Shown here: one piece after another, positions 31,819 through 40,425 of the stretch
Layout of the letters: every line of letters begins with the position of its first letter
How positions within the stretch are numbered: position 1 is the stretch's first letter
Source: an uncultured Aquimarina sp.
GTDB lineage: Bacteria > Bacteroidota > Bacteroidia > Flavobacteriales > Flavobacteriaceae
Assembly (NCBI RefSeq): GCF_947496855.1
Contig: NZ_CANMED010000003.1
Coordinates: 124,001 to 188,000 of the forward strand
Direction of reading: 5' to 3'
DNA length: 64,000 bases
The notes under the pieces: generated by a model
The model's database searches: none
The model's input: only the letters and a program-made list of their open reading frames with translations
What the model was told of the DNA's origin: nothing
Made by a program: the position numbers and the translations under genes

Positions 31819-32820
31819 TTACTTACCTACCTCAATGGCTTTTAATAGATGGTGCGTAACATCATCAGAAGTGATTCCTTCTGATTCTGCTCTAAAATTT
31901 ACAATAACTCTATGGCGCAATACGGGTTTAGCTACATACTGTAAATCATCTAATGTTACTGCTAAACGTCCTTGTGCCAATGCACGAGCCTTAGCTGTTA
32001 ATATCAATGCTTGTCCAGCACGTGGTCCAGCTCCCCAATTCACCCATTCCTTTACATAAGTATTAGTCGTAGTTTCTGGTCTGGTAGCTCTAATAACTTT
32101 ACTTACATAAGTGATTAGATCATCACTGATAGGAACTTCTCTAACTAACTGTTGCAACCTGATAATATCTTCTCCAGAAATTACTTTATACAAGGTTTCC
32201 TTTTTTACACCTGTCGTATTCTTTAGAATCATTGTTTCTTCTGATTCAGTAGGATATCCTATTTTGATATATAAAAGAAATCGATCCTGCTGCGCTTCAG
32301 GAAGTGCAAAGGTTCCTGATTGCTCAATAGGGTTTTGAGTCGCCAGTATAAAAAATGGTCTGTCTAATTGGTATGTTTTTCCTGAATAAGTAACTTCAAA
32401 CTCCTGCATTGCTTCTAACAGCGCTGCCTGGGTTTTTGGTGGCGTACGATTGATCTCATCTGCCAATATGATATTAGAAAAAATTGGTCCTTTATTAAAT
32501 TTAAAAAACTTCTTCCCCGTACTATAATCTTCTTCTAATATCTCAGTGCCTATAATATCCGAAGGCATTAAATCTGGCGTAAATTGTATTCTCTTAAAGT
32601 TTAAGTCAATGGCTTGTGCCAAAGTTCTAATCATTAAGGTTTTTGCTAAGCCCGGAACTCCTTCTAATAAGGCGTGTCCGCCCGCAAGAAAAGTGATTAA
32701 TAACTGTTCAATAGTTTCCTCCTGCCCAGTAATCACCTTACCAATCTCTTTCCTTAACTTCTGAAGCTTCTCGGTAAGAACAGTTACTTCTTCTTCTATG
32801 TTTACTAACTCTTTATCCAT
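31819..32820 (-). CDS. MoxR-family AAA+ ATPase, 333 aa
   Basis: AAA+ ATPase with Walker A GVPGLAKT (54-61), Walker B IILADEINRTPPKTQAALLEAMQE and sensor 1 FILATQNPIEQSGTFALPEAQQDRF, all textbook for MoxR. A C-terminal lid domain ends in the winged region. MoxR proteins act as chaperone-like ATPases that mature von Willebrand-domain partners, here probably the DUF58 and BatA-like proteins next in the operon. It starts 13 bases after the DUF4159 stop. Confidence 0.93.
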   Translation of the reverse strand: MDKELVNIEEEVTVLTEKLQKLRKEIGKVITGQEETIEQLLITFLAGGHALLEGVPGLAKTLMIRTLAQAIDLNFKRIQFTPDLMPSDIIGTEILEEDYSTGKKFFKFNKGPIFSNIILADEINRTPPKTQAALLEAMQEFEVTYSGKTYQLDRPFFILATQNPIEQSGTFALPEAQQDRFLLYIKIGYPTESEETMILKNTTGVKKETLYKVISGEDIIRLQQLVREVPISDDLITYVSKVIRATRPETTTNTYVKEWVNWGAGPRAGQALILTAKARALAQGRLAVTLDDLQYVAKPVLRHRVIVNFRAESEGITSDDVTHHLLKAIEVGK

Positions 32821-32833
32821 TTAGCTATATCTT

Positions 32834-33454
32834 TTATGATGTTAACGCATACATAACAATGTTAACACCAAATCGGGTATTGTCTATTTTATACCATCGT
32901 TTATTTCTAAAATCATAATCCCACTCACAACCATAGTCTTTATTACTAAATAAAACACCAATTCTACCATTAACCTGAATCGCCTTTAAGTAGTCATGAA
33001 CAATATCATCTCCCCATCCATTTAATTCTTGTGAGGTAGTTGGAGGACCATCTTCAAACTCAAAAAATATTTTATAAATCTCGTGATTATTAGGGATCTT
33101 TTTCAATGCTTCTGAACCAAAAATAGCTGACATCTGGCGCTCAAATGATTTGGAAAACAATCCATCGATATCGTGATTGCAATCATCTGCAAATACAAAA
33201 CCACCATTGTTTACATACTTCTTAAAATTCTCTCTTTCTTTTTTGGTAAACTGCACCAATTTATGACCAGAGATATAACAAAATGGGCTTTTGAATATCT
33301 CATCACTACTCAAAGAGATAATTCTTTCTTGGGTATCTACTTTTAGGGTAGTATACTCCACCAGAGAATTTAACAGATTAGAAGGCATTCTTTGGTCTAC
33401 ATCCCAATCTCCAGATTCGTATTGTAATCGTGTAAAGAAAAATTTATTGCTCAA
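32834..33454 (-). CDS. DUF4159-domain protein, 206 aa
   Basis: The sequence FFFTRLQYESGDWDVDQRMPSNLLNSL at the N-terminus, GGFVFADDCNH in the middle and the aromatic-rich C-terminus (GVLFSNKDYGCEWDY) match DUF4159, a GATase1-like domain found beside MoxR/DUF58 genes. No signal peptide is clear at this start. First gene of the six-gene operon; the promoter should lie in 33455-33600, where a strong palindrome is found. Function unknown. Confidence 0.78.
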   Translation of the reverse strand: MSNKFFFTRLQYESGDWDVDQRMPSNLLNSLVEYTTLKVDTQERIISLSSDEIFKSPFCYISGHKLVQFTKKERENFKKYVNNGGFVFADDCNHDIDGLFSKSFERQMSAIFGSEALKKIPNNHEIYKIFFEFEDGPPTTSQELNGWGDDIVHDYLKAIQVNGRIGVLFSNKDYGCEWDYDFRNKRWYKIDNTRFGVNIVMYALTS

Positions 33455-33763
33455 TATGGTGTGTTGTTTTGATCTTTGTCGGATTTATTGCGAAATAATA
33501 TATGAAGAACCTGCTGTTCATTTTGATTTTTTTATTCAAAATTCGTCGATTCGAGTGCTTCGACTGAAAGAAGAAGTGTATCGAGAATAGGATTTTGGAT
33601 CAAAAAAGCTATTCTCGATACAATTTTCCTCCATTTTATTCTAGAAAATTACTCGAATTGACACTTTTCTTTAACATTTCTTTCATAATGCACAGCGGGT
33701 ACATAAATAAAAACTGGTTATAATGAACTAATCAAAATAACCAGTAATATTATGAACTACTTC
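33455..33763. other. Intergenic region with strong palindrome
   Basis: 309 bases between the TldE-like gene and the DUF4159 operon, both on the minus strand. Apart from the perfect 13-bp stem at 33578-33621 and AT-rich sequence that may hold the operon promoter, nothing coding is seen. Confidence 0.5.
33578..33621. repeat. Perfect 13-bp inverted repeat
   Basis: GTATCGAGAATAG (33578-33590) pairs with CTATTCTCGATAC (33609-33621) across an 18-base loop. A related motif (TCGATACAATTTTC) occurs at 25562-25575. It could terminate the TldD/TldE transcript or be a copy of a dispersed palindromic repeat. Confidence 0.7.
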
Positions 33764-35080
33764 TTATACCGCATCTGATAAACTAGTAAAGGTAAAGTCT
33801 CTTATTTTCATATAAGGCACTAGATTGCCATCGATTCTTACTTGTTTACCTAGCGTTTCCAGATTATTAAGCATAATGATCGGACTTTCGTTAAATCTGA
33901 AATTCTTCACTGGATGCTTTATTTTTCCGTTTTCTATATAGAAAGTTCCATCTCTAGTAAGTCCTGTGTACAATAAGGTTTGAGGGTCTACGGTTCTAAT
34001 GTACCATAATCGAGTTACTAGAATACCTTTTTTCGTTCCTTTAATAAGGTCGTCTAATGAGGCATCCCCTCCTTGCATAATAAATCCATTAGGAAAAGGA
34101 ACAGGATCTACTCCTTTTTTCTCTGCCCAATAACGGCCATATGCCAAATTTTTCACAACTCCATTTTCTATCCAACTTGTCTTTTTCAGCGGTTGTCCTG
34201 AACCGTTCCATGTACCTGTAGGAACTTCGGGGTTTAATGGATCTGACCAGATATTTACGCGTTCATCAACAATCTTCTCTCCCATTTTGGTTCCTCCGCC
34301 TTCTTTAGACATAAAGCTACGTCCTTCATCCGCTGTACGTGCATTAAATGCAAATGCCATATTACCTAAAAGGCCTACAGAAGCTGCCGGTTCTAGAATT
34401 ACCGTGTATTTACCTGGTTCTATTGCCTTTGCTTCTTTAGACATTACCGCTTTATCTATTGCAACCGTAGAAGCTTCTACCGCATTAAATTTACTGACAT
34501 CATTAAAATCTCTAGTTACCCAACCAGATCCGGTACCATCATTACTACGCATGGTTACTGTAAAACTAGCATCGGTTGCCTGATTGTAGGCAAATAAACC
34601 ACTAGAGTTCATCATTGCGCTAAAACCTGTAGAGTCGTTAAAAAATCCCGCAGCTGTAACATCCTTAGCTGCTGCTGGTTCAATACTACTGTTAGCAACT
34701 TCCGCACGATACTCTGGTGTTATCTTAGCTGTTTTATCTACATAGGTAATGGATTCATCATATCTCTGTGGACCCAAGGGAGCCATAAATTCTGGGTTCT
34801 CTGGAGAAAGTTTTGCCAACTCTTCAGCTCTTTTTACCACTTTTTTCAATGACTCATCATCGAATTCATCAATCGTAGCCGTACCCGATTTTTTTCCAAA
34901 ATTAGATTGTACAACCAAGGTTTGATTCGATCTGTGTCCTGCTGTAGACACTGTATTTCTAGCATAACGGATATTACCGCTTTCGCTTCCGCTTAAATTT
35001 ACTTCACAAGCATCTGCAGTAGAAAAGCTCAATGCCTTTTCCATAATCTGCTTTGCTTCTTCTTTAGAATATATTGCCAT
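33764..35080 (-). CDS. TldE/PmbA-like metalloprotease subunit, 438 aa
   Basis: Homologue of TldE (PmbA), the partner of TldD in the heterodimeric zinc protease that degrades unfolded peptides and matures microcins. Conserved blocks include RYARNTVSTAGHRSNQTLVVQSNFGKKSG (given in part), KYTVILEPAASVGLLGNMAFAFNARTADEGRS, and FYIENGKIKHPVKNFRFNESP near the C-terminus. As expected for TldE it lacks the HExxxH motif. It follows tldD by 31 bases on the same strand. Confidence 0.9.
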   Translation of the reverse strand: MAIYSKEEAKQIMEKALSFSTADACEVNLSGSESGNIRYARNTVSTAGHRSNQTLVVQSNFGKKSGTATIDEFDDESLKKVVKRAEELAKLSPENPEFMAPLGPQRYDESITYVDKTAKITPEYRAEVANSSIEPAAAKDVTAAGFFNDSTGFSAMMNSSGLFAYNQATDASFTVTMRSNDGTGSGWVTRDFNDVSKFNAVEASTVAIDKAVMSKEAKAIEPGKYTVILEPAASVGLLGNMAFAFNARTADEGRSFMSKEGGGTKMGEKIVDERVNIWSDPLNPEVPTGTWNGSGQPLKKTSWIENGVVKNLAYGRYWAEKKGVDPVPFPNGFIMQGGDASLDDLIKGTKKGILVTRLWYIRTVDPQTLLYTGLTRDGTFYIENGKIKHPVKNFRFNESPIIMLNNLETLGKQVRIDGNLVPYMKIRDFTFTSLSDAV

Positions 35081-35111
35081 GATATTTTTTATTTGTAAAT
35101 AAGACTGTGAT

Positions 35112-36752
35112 TTAAATTTTTCTACCTGTGTTGATCACATTTACACCATTAAAACGTGTGGTAGAACTTCCATGAGATACAGCACTTACTTGCGAAGGCT
35201 GTCCTTTACCATCAAAGAATGACCCGAACATTCGGTAATCATCTTTGTCACATATCTTAGCACAAGAATTCCAGAACTCTTGTGTATTAGATTGATACGC
35301 TACATCATCTAGCATACCTACAATTTTTCCATTTTTGATTTCAAAAAATACAGTTCCACCAAATTGGAAATTATATCGTTGTTGATCTATAGAATATGAA
35401 CCTCTACCAGCTATGTAGATTCCTTTTTCTACGTCTTTGATCATATCATCTATAGAATACTTCTCTTTTCCTGGTTCTAATGATACATTAGGCATACGCT
35501 GAAACTGTACATCGTTCCAACTCTGAGAATAACAACATCCGTGAGATTCATTTTGATCTATCATATGAACCTGATCGCGTATTGCCTGATAATTGGTTAG
35601 TACTCCATTACGAACTAAATCCCATTTTTTGGTTTGCACTCCTTCATCATCATACCCTACAGCTCCTAAGGAACCTACTTGGGTTTTATCGGCAACAAGA
35701 TTTACAATATCACTACCGTATTTAAAGTTTTTAGTTTTCCATTTATCTAATGTAGCAAAACTTGTTCCTGCATAATTAGCTTCGTATCCTAAGACTCTAT
35801 CTAATTCTAATGGGTGTCCTACAGATTCGTGAATGGTAAGACCTAAATGATTAGGTTCTAATACCAAATCGTATTTACCTGCTTCCACAGATTTTGCCGT
35901 TAGCCTTGCCTTAGCTTGCTTAGCAGCTATAGTAGCATCTTCTATGATATCATAACTTCCACGATATAGATTGAGCCCTTCAGGGCCTTTTAGCTTTTCT
36001 GAAGCTAATCCATCCATATACTCATACCCCATTCCCATCGGAGCACTCATTGCTTGGCGTGATTTAAATTTACCAGTACCTTTATCAATTGCGGTAACTG
36101 TAAATGTTGGCCAGATACGATGTACATCCTGATCAATATATGATCCATCGGTAGATGCAAAATATTTCTGCTCATTTACCATAAAGAGTCCAGAATTCAC
36201 ATAATTAGCTCCATTCTCTAATGCAGCGGCATTTGCAGATAATAATAGATCTACTTTTTCTGAAACCGGTACATCCTTAAAATCCTTTTTAATTGGAGTT
36301 TTCCAAGATACTTCTCCGTGGGATTTTACTGGAGCCAGTTTTACTTCTTCTTTTTGAAATTTGGAATTTGCTTTTGCAATTGCTACTGCTTGATCTGTAG
36401 CTTTCTTAATTCCGTCTTCGGTAACACTATTGGTAGATGCGAATCCCCAAGTACCCTTAACAATAACTCGAATTCCGATACCAAATGATTCGGTATTTAC
36501 CACATTTTGTACTTTATCTTCTCTAGTAAATACATATTGGTTTAAATACCTACCAATTCGAGCATCAGCATAAGTTGCTCCTAATGATTTTGCAGTATTA
36601 AGCGCCACATCTGCCATTTTTTTCTTGATGGCCACATCCATTCCCGGATTAAGCAATGCTTCTGCGGGAATGTCATTTCCCAGGAGTAGCGAAGGCATCA
36701 TCAAAGCGCCTGCTCCTAATCCTGTGTATTGAATAAAATCTCTACGTTTCAT
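35112..36752 (-). CDS. TldD-like zinc metalloprotease with Tat signal, 546 aa
   Basis: The N-terminus MKRRDFIQYTGLGAGALMMPSLLLG is a twin-arginine signal, so the enzyme is exported, as in many Bacteroidota TldD proteins. The zinc motif HESVGH is at 308-313 (HExxxH), with a further likely ligand Cys in SHGCCYSQSWNDV. It ends GSSTTRFNGVNVINTGRKI, a conserved TldD C-terminus. It forms the active subunit with TldE encoded next. The 526 bases upstream probably contain its promoter. Confidence 0.9.
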   Translation of the reverse strand: MKRRDFIQYTGLGAGALMMPSLLLGNDIPAEALLNPGMDVAIKKKMADVALNTAKSLGATYADARIGRYLNQYVFTREDKVQNVVNTESFGIGIRVIVKGTWGFASTNSVTEDGIKKATDQAVAIAKANSKFQKEEVKLAPVKSHGEVSWKTPIKKDFKDVPVSEKVDLLLSANAAALENGANYVNSGLFMVNEQKYFASTDGSYIDQDVHRIWPTFTVTAIDKGTGKFKSRQAMSAPMGMGYEYMDGLASEKLKGPEGLNLYRGSYDIIEDATIAAKQAKARLTAKSVEAGKYDLVLEPNHLGLTIHESVGHPLELDRVLGYEANYAGTSFATLDKWKTKNFKYGSDIVNLVADKTQVGSLGAVGYDDEGVQTKKWDLVRNGVLTNYQAIRDQVHMIDQNESHGCCYSQSWNDVQFQRMPNVSLEPGKEKYSIDDMIKDVEKGIYIAGRGSYSIDQQRYNFQFGGTVFFEIKNGKIVGMLDDVAYQSNTQEFWNSCAKICDKDDYRMFGSFFDGKGQPSQVSAVSHGSSTTRFNGVNVINTGRKI

Positions 36753-37278
36753 AAACCTCTTTTTTGATTGAGTGAATATTAAAATAAGTCTGATGAATTT
36801 TTTCTTGTAAAAACACTTTAATTAATCAATTATCCGAAGATCTTCTTAAAGTTTTGTTACAAGACTAACTTCCGTTAGCTTTAAATGTAGAAAAATTAAA
36901 TCAAAGTACCATACCTTAGTGAATCTTCACCATTGGATTTTAAGCGTAGGATTCCGCAAAATTCCTAACCTGAGGTCATTCTCGTAAAACACTAACAAAC
37001 AATATGTTAAAATCAATTTTTTAATTATATTATTATTATAAAATCAAACAAAATAACACCAAAAAATTATAAAAACATCGCTTGCTTAAATTTTTGTTAA
37101 AGTTTTCTACCATTCTTTAATAAATACTCAAAAACACGGTTAAAACTTAATTCCATGATATTAGGAGTGAAAATTTGTAAAACATCATTTGTAGAGTTAC
37201 GTTTAGAATCAAATAAAGATTATATAGAAATTCATTAAACTTATTTGTAATTTAATCTTCTAAATTTCCCTGAATTAT
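36753..37278. other. Divergent promoter region, AT-rich
   Basis: 526 bases between tldD (minus) and the glycosylase gene (plus). It is about 75-80% A+T with long T and A runs near 37010-37110. No reading frame, strong hairpin or repeat shared with the rest of the window was found. It must hold promoters for both genes, but I cannot place them confidently. Confidence 0.45.
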
Positions 37279-37860
37279 ATGAAAGAATTGTTGAGCTTAA
37301 TTTCCAAATGTGATATCTGCAAGGCAAAATTAGAATTGGGCCCACGACCAATAGTCTCCGCACATGCAAATAGCAAAATAGTGATCATAGGACAAGCGCC
37401 AGGAAGCATTGTCCATAAATCCGGAATTCCATGGGATGATAAAAGCGGACAGAATTTAAGAGCTTGGATGGGAATTGATAATGACATTTTTTATAATCCC
37501 GAAATAATCGCCTTGATCCCTATGGGGTTTTGCTATCCAGGAAGAGGAAAGTCTGGAGATTTGCCCCCTACAAAGGAGTGTGCACCTTTGTGGCATCAAC
37601 AATTATTAAGCAAGATAAAAGATATAGAACTTATCATACTAATAGGTAATTATGCACAACAATATTATTTAGGAAATCGACTTAAAAGAACACTTACAGA
37701 ATCTGTAAAAAATTACACCGAATATTTACCTGATTATTTCGTATTACCCCACCCTTCTCCTAGAAACAATATCTGGCAAGCAAAAAATGAATGGTTTAAA
37801 GAAGAAGTCATTCCTAAATTGCAAGATAGTGTCCGATCTATTATCAGAAGATCTTATTAA
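37279..37860 (+). CDS. Uracil-DNA glycosylase-family protein, 193 aa
   Basis: Base-excision-repair fold of the UDG superfamily (family 4/5-like or uncharacterised clade). IIGQAPGSIVHKSGIPWDDKSG (about 36-57, given in part) is the GQAPG active-site loop, and VLPHPSPRNNIWQAKNEW (about 154-171) is the HPSPRN DNA-binding loop. Two N-terminal cysteines (CDICKAK) hint at an iron-sulphur or zinc site, but the four-Cys pattern of family 4 is incomplete. Stand-alone gene with its own upstream region. Confidence 0.8.
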   Translation: MKELLSLISKCDICKAKLELGPRPIVSAHANSKIVIIGQAPGSIVHKSGIPWDDKSGQNLRAWMGIDNDIFYNPEIIALIPMGFCYPGRGKSGDLPPTKECAPLWHQQLLSKIKDIELIILIGNYAQQYYLGNRLKRTLTESVKNYTEYLPDYFVLPHPSPRNNIWQAKNEWFKEEVIPKLQDSVRSIIRRSY

Positions 37861-38297
37861 AATCAAATTTTTGTGATCCTATATTTCAGTTAAAAATCGT
37901 TATGATTTAATAAAATACAGTTAACGATTCTTTTAACTGCAACAGTGATTATAATCATTAGTTTAACTACTGATTAATATTTTTTTATTTTCTTGATAAT
38001 TCCTGTTGGATTTCTTTTTCAAAAAAAAGATTAACAGATTAAAAAATAATTCATTTAATTCGTTAAAAAATTGAAGTAATGGTAATATTTACTAGAAAAA
38101 ATTATATTTGATTAAAATCAGTATAACTAACATTTATATTTCTATCAACTTATGTCATAGATAAGCAGAGTTAAATGTTAATTTTTTTTTTATATTTACC
38201 CCAAAAGTGTTTAGATAACTATTAAATAGTTTAATCTTAATTTAAAGTATCGGTAGTTTTAATTAAACATTTTTACGTTTATAATAAATATTGAGTT
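37861..38297. other. AT-rich intergenic region
   Basis: 437 bases, very AT-rich. TTATATTTGA near 38102 fits the Bacteroidota -7 element TAnnTTTG and could be a promoter for the 73-aa gene about 190 bases further on, but the -33 element is unclear. No other structure was recognised. Confidence 0.35.
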
Positions 38298-38519
38298 ATG
38301 GAATTAATGGAGAAAGCACGTGAGTTTGAGAGTAGAAGTATGAGCAATATGTCCACTAGTGATAGAGTTGAAGCATCTAGAGAAGCTAAAGACATCGTTT
38401 TGAGTCTTAATGAAATCTACAAACAAAGTAAGGATCCTGAAATCATGGAAATGATGAAGATCATTACTGCTAAAAAACAAAAAATAGAAAAAAGACTTAA
38501 GGGTAGACCTGAAGTTTAA
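38298..38519 (+). CDS. Small helical hypothetical protein, 73 aa
   Basis: MELMEKAREFESRSMSNMST... through KKQKIEKRLKGRPEV is a highly charged, heptad-rich sequence, probably an antiparallel helical hairpin (helices about 1-45 and 48-70). Codon use matches the neighbours and it is preceded by a long AT-rich region, so it is likely a real gene. No family was recognised. It ends 67 bases before the convergent histidine-kinase stop. Confidence 0.6.
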   Translation: MELMEKAREFESRSMSNMSTSDRVEASREAKDIVLSLNEIYKQSKDPEIMEMMKIITAKKQKIEKRLKGRPEV

Positions 38520-38586
38520 AAAAGTTTATTAATAGATAGACAAAACACCGTCTATCTATTAAGTATAAAAACATATTCGTTTCTTT

Positions 38587-40425
38587 TTAATCAGGAATCG
38601 TAAAGTAAAAGGTTGTTCCCTTTCCTTCATCTGATTCCAACCATATTTCGCCACTGTGAGATTCTACGATTTTCTTACAGTGAGCTAAACCTATCCCTGT
38701 ACCCGGATATTTTTCCCTGGAATGTAATCTTTGGAAAATATCGAATATTCTTTTTTTGTGGATTTCGGGGATTCCTATTCCATTATCTTTTATAGAGAAT
38801 TCCCAGTACTTTTTAGATTCATCATCTGTTCTTCTTTTCTGAACTGCATCAACATAAATTTCGGGAATTCTGTTTTCATCTGTAAATTTAATTCCATTAC
38901 TCACCAAGTTTTGTAATAGTAACCGTAACTCTATCTGGTTACCTTTTACAATGGGCAGATGATCAGACTGCAGTTTTGAGTTTGTTCTTTCCAGTATATT
39001 TTTAAAATCTCTTTTTAATTCATTAAAGATTTGGTTCATATCGACATCAGAAAAGTCTTTAGTTCTTCCTAGTCTAGAGTACTCTAATAATGAATCAATA
39101 AGTTTCTTCATTCGTATACTTGCATCTTTAATGAAGTCAAGGCTTTCTTTTCCTACTTCATCAAAACTATCGCCATAATCTTCTGCTATCAATCCTATAA
39201 AACTAGATATCGTATTTAATGGTTCTTGTAAATCATGACTTGCTATATATGCAAATTGTTCTAATTCTTTATTTTTAGATTCTAAGATTAGTGACTGCTC
39301 GTATATCTCCTTATTCTTATGTTTCAGCACTGCACTAAGCCTTTTTTTGTTCAGATAGCTTCTATAAATAAAGAAACCTCCTGTAAGCACGAGTACGATT
39401 AAAGCTATAAGAGACCAATTTATTTTTTTCTGATCATCTATTTCCGTTAGCTGTTCTTCGAGAATTGCCTTCTGATCTTTAATTTGATCCTTTTGCTGAT
39501 CTAAGAATTCCTGTTGTTTTTTTATTTCTTCTGAACTAACTTTGATCTTTTCTTCCTGGATTTTAATAAATGTTAGCTGTTCTTGAATGTTCTTTTCTAA
39601 TTCTTTTTCTATCAGCAGTTTTTCTTCATATTTCTTTTCCTGTATTTTACTTTCACTTGATAGTTCTTCTATCCATTTATTTCGATCACTGATACCCTCC
39701 TTTATAGTATCAATTGCCTTTTTCTGATTAATTATCCTTTCCTCTTGTTTCTTAATTCGTTCTTCCTTATTTTTTATAGTTGCTTTTTGTTCTTCATTTT
39801 TATCCAGTGCTTTTTCTAAGGAATTTTCTGTGGATTTAAATAAGTCTATCCATTTTTGGGAAGAAGTTATTGCATACTGCTTTAATGAAGGTGCTATTAC
39901 AAAATCTTCATTCTTAATTCTATCTTCATTAATTTCATATTCAAAAGAATTGCCAACATTAACCATATTGACCATGGAAGTATTATAGTTATAATCTTCA
40001 GTAACCAGTAGAATATTTTTTTCTGAAATTTTACCTAGAATATAATTAATATCGTAATTATACTTATTGTTAACATATAGTAATTGTATATCCTTGATAT
40101 TTTTCACAAATTGAAAACGAATAATTTCTACAGGTTTTCCAAAAACAGTGCGTTTTTGAGCCATTGATTTTAGATCTATAATTGTACGATCTGGGCCAAG
40201 AACTCCAATTTTAAAAGTATCTGTTTGATCTATATTAGGCCACCCTACTTGTTGGGAAAAATTATAAATAAATATTGCGCGCTGAACTCTTTTCACCTCT
40301 TCGGTACTAGTATCTTGCCCCAAAATAATTCCTGAACTAAACAAAGTAGAAAATATAAGTAACGTAATTAAAACACACGACCTATAACATCGTTTATGCA
40401 AAGATTTATAATCATAATTTATCAT
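38587..40425 (-). CDS. YfiR-domain sensor histidine kinase, 612 aa
   Basis: Signal-anchored N-terminus, then a YfiR (DUF4154) periplasmic domain at about 45-195 (RAIFIYNFSQQVGWPNI is its signature). A long, nearly continuous coiled coil (about 196-333, with repeated EERIKKQEER-type units) leads to a transmembrane helix at 337-355. Cytoplasmic side: HisKA with phospho-acceptor His397 (FAYIASHDLQEPLNT), N-box LLLQNLVSNGIKF, G1 DNGIGIPE and G2 GTGIGLAHCKK. Its start overlaps the TonB-receptor stop by 4 bases, so the two are translationally coupled. Likely partners are the nearby stand-alone receivers. Confidence 0.88.
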   Translation of the reverse strand: MINYDYKSLHKRCYRSCVLITLLIFSTLFSSGIILGQDTSTEEVKRVQRAIFIYNFSQQVGWPNIDQTDTFKIGVLGPDRTIIDLKSMAQKRTVFGKPVEIIRFQFVKNIKDIQLLYVNNKYNYDINYILGKISEKNILLVTEDYNYNTSMVNMVNVGNSFEYEINEDRIKNEDFVIAPSLKQYAITSSQKWIDLFKSTENSLEKALDKNEEQKATIKNKEERIKKQEERIINQKKAIDTIKEGISDRNKWIEELSSESKIQEKKYEEKLLIEKELEKNIQEQLTFIKIQEEKIKVSSEEIKKQQEFLDQQKDQIKDQKAILEEQLTEIDDQKKINWSLIALIVLVLTGGFFIYRSYLNKKRLSAVLKHKNKEIYEQSLILESKNKELEQFAYIASHDLQEPLNTISSFIGLIAEDYGDSFDEVGKESLDFIKDASIRMKKLIDSLLEYSRLGRTKDFSDVDMNQIFNELKRDFKNILERTNSKLQSDHLPIVKGNQIELRLLLQNLVSNGIKFTDENRIPEIYVDAVQKRRTDDESKKYWEFSIKDNGIGIPEIHKKRIFDIFQRLHSREKYPGTGIGLAHCKKIVESHSGEIWLESDEGKGTTFYFTIPD

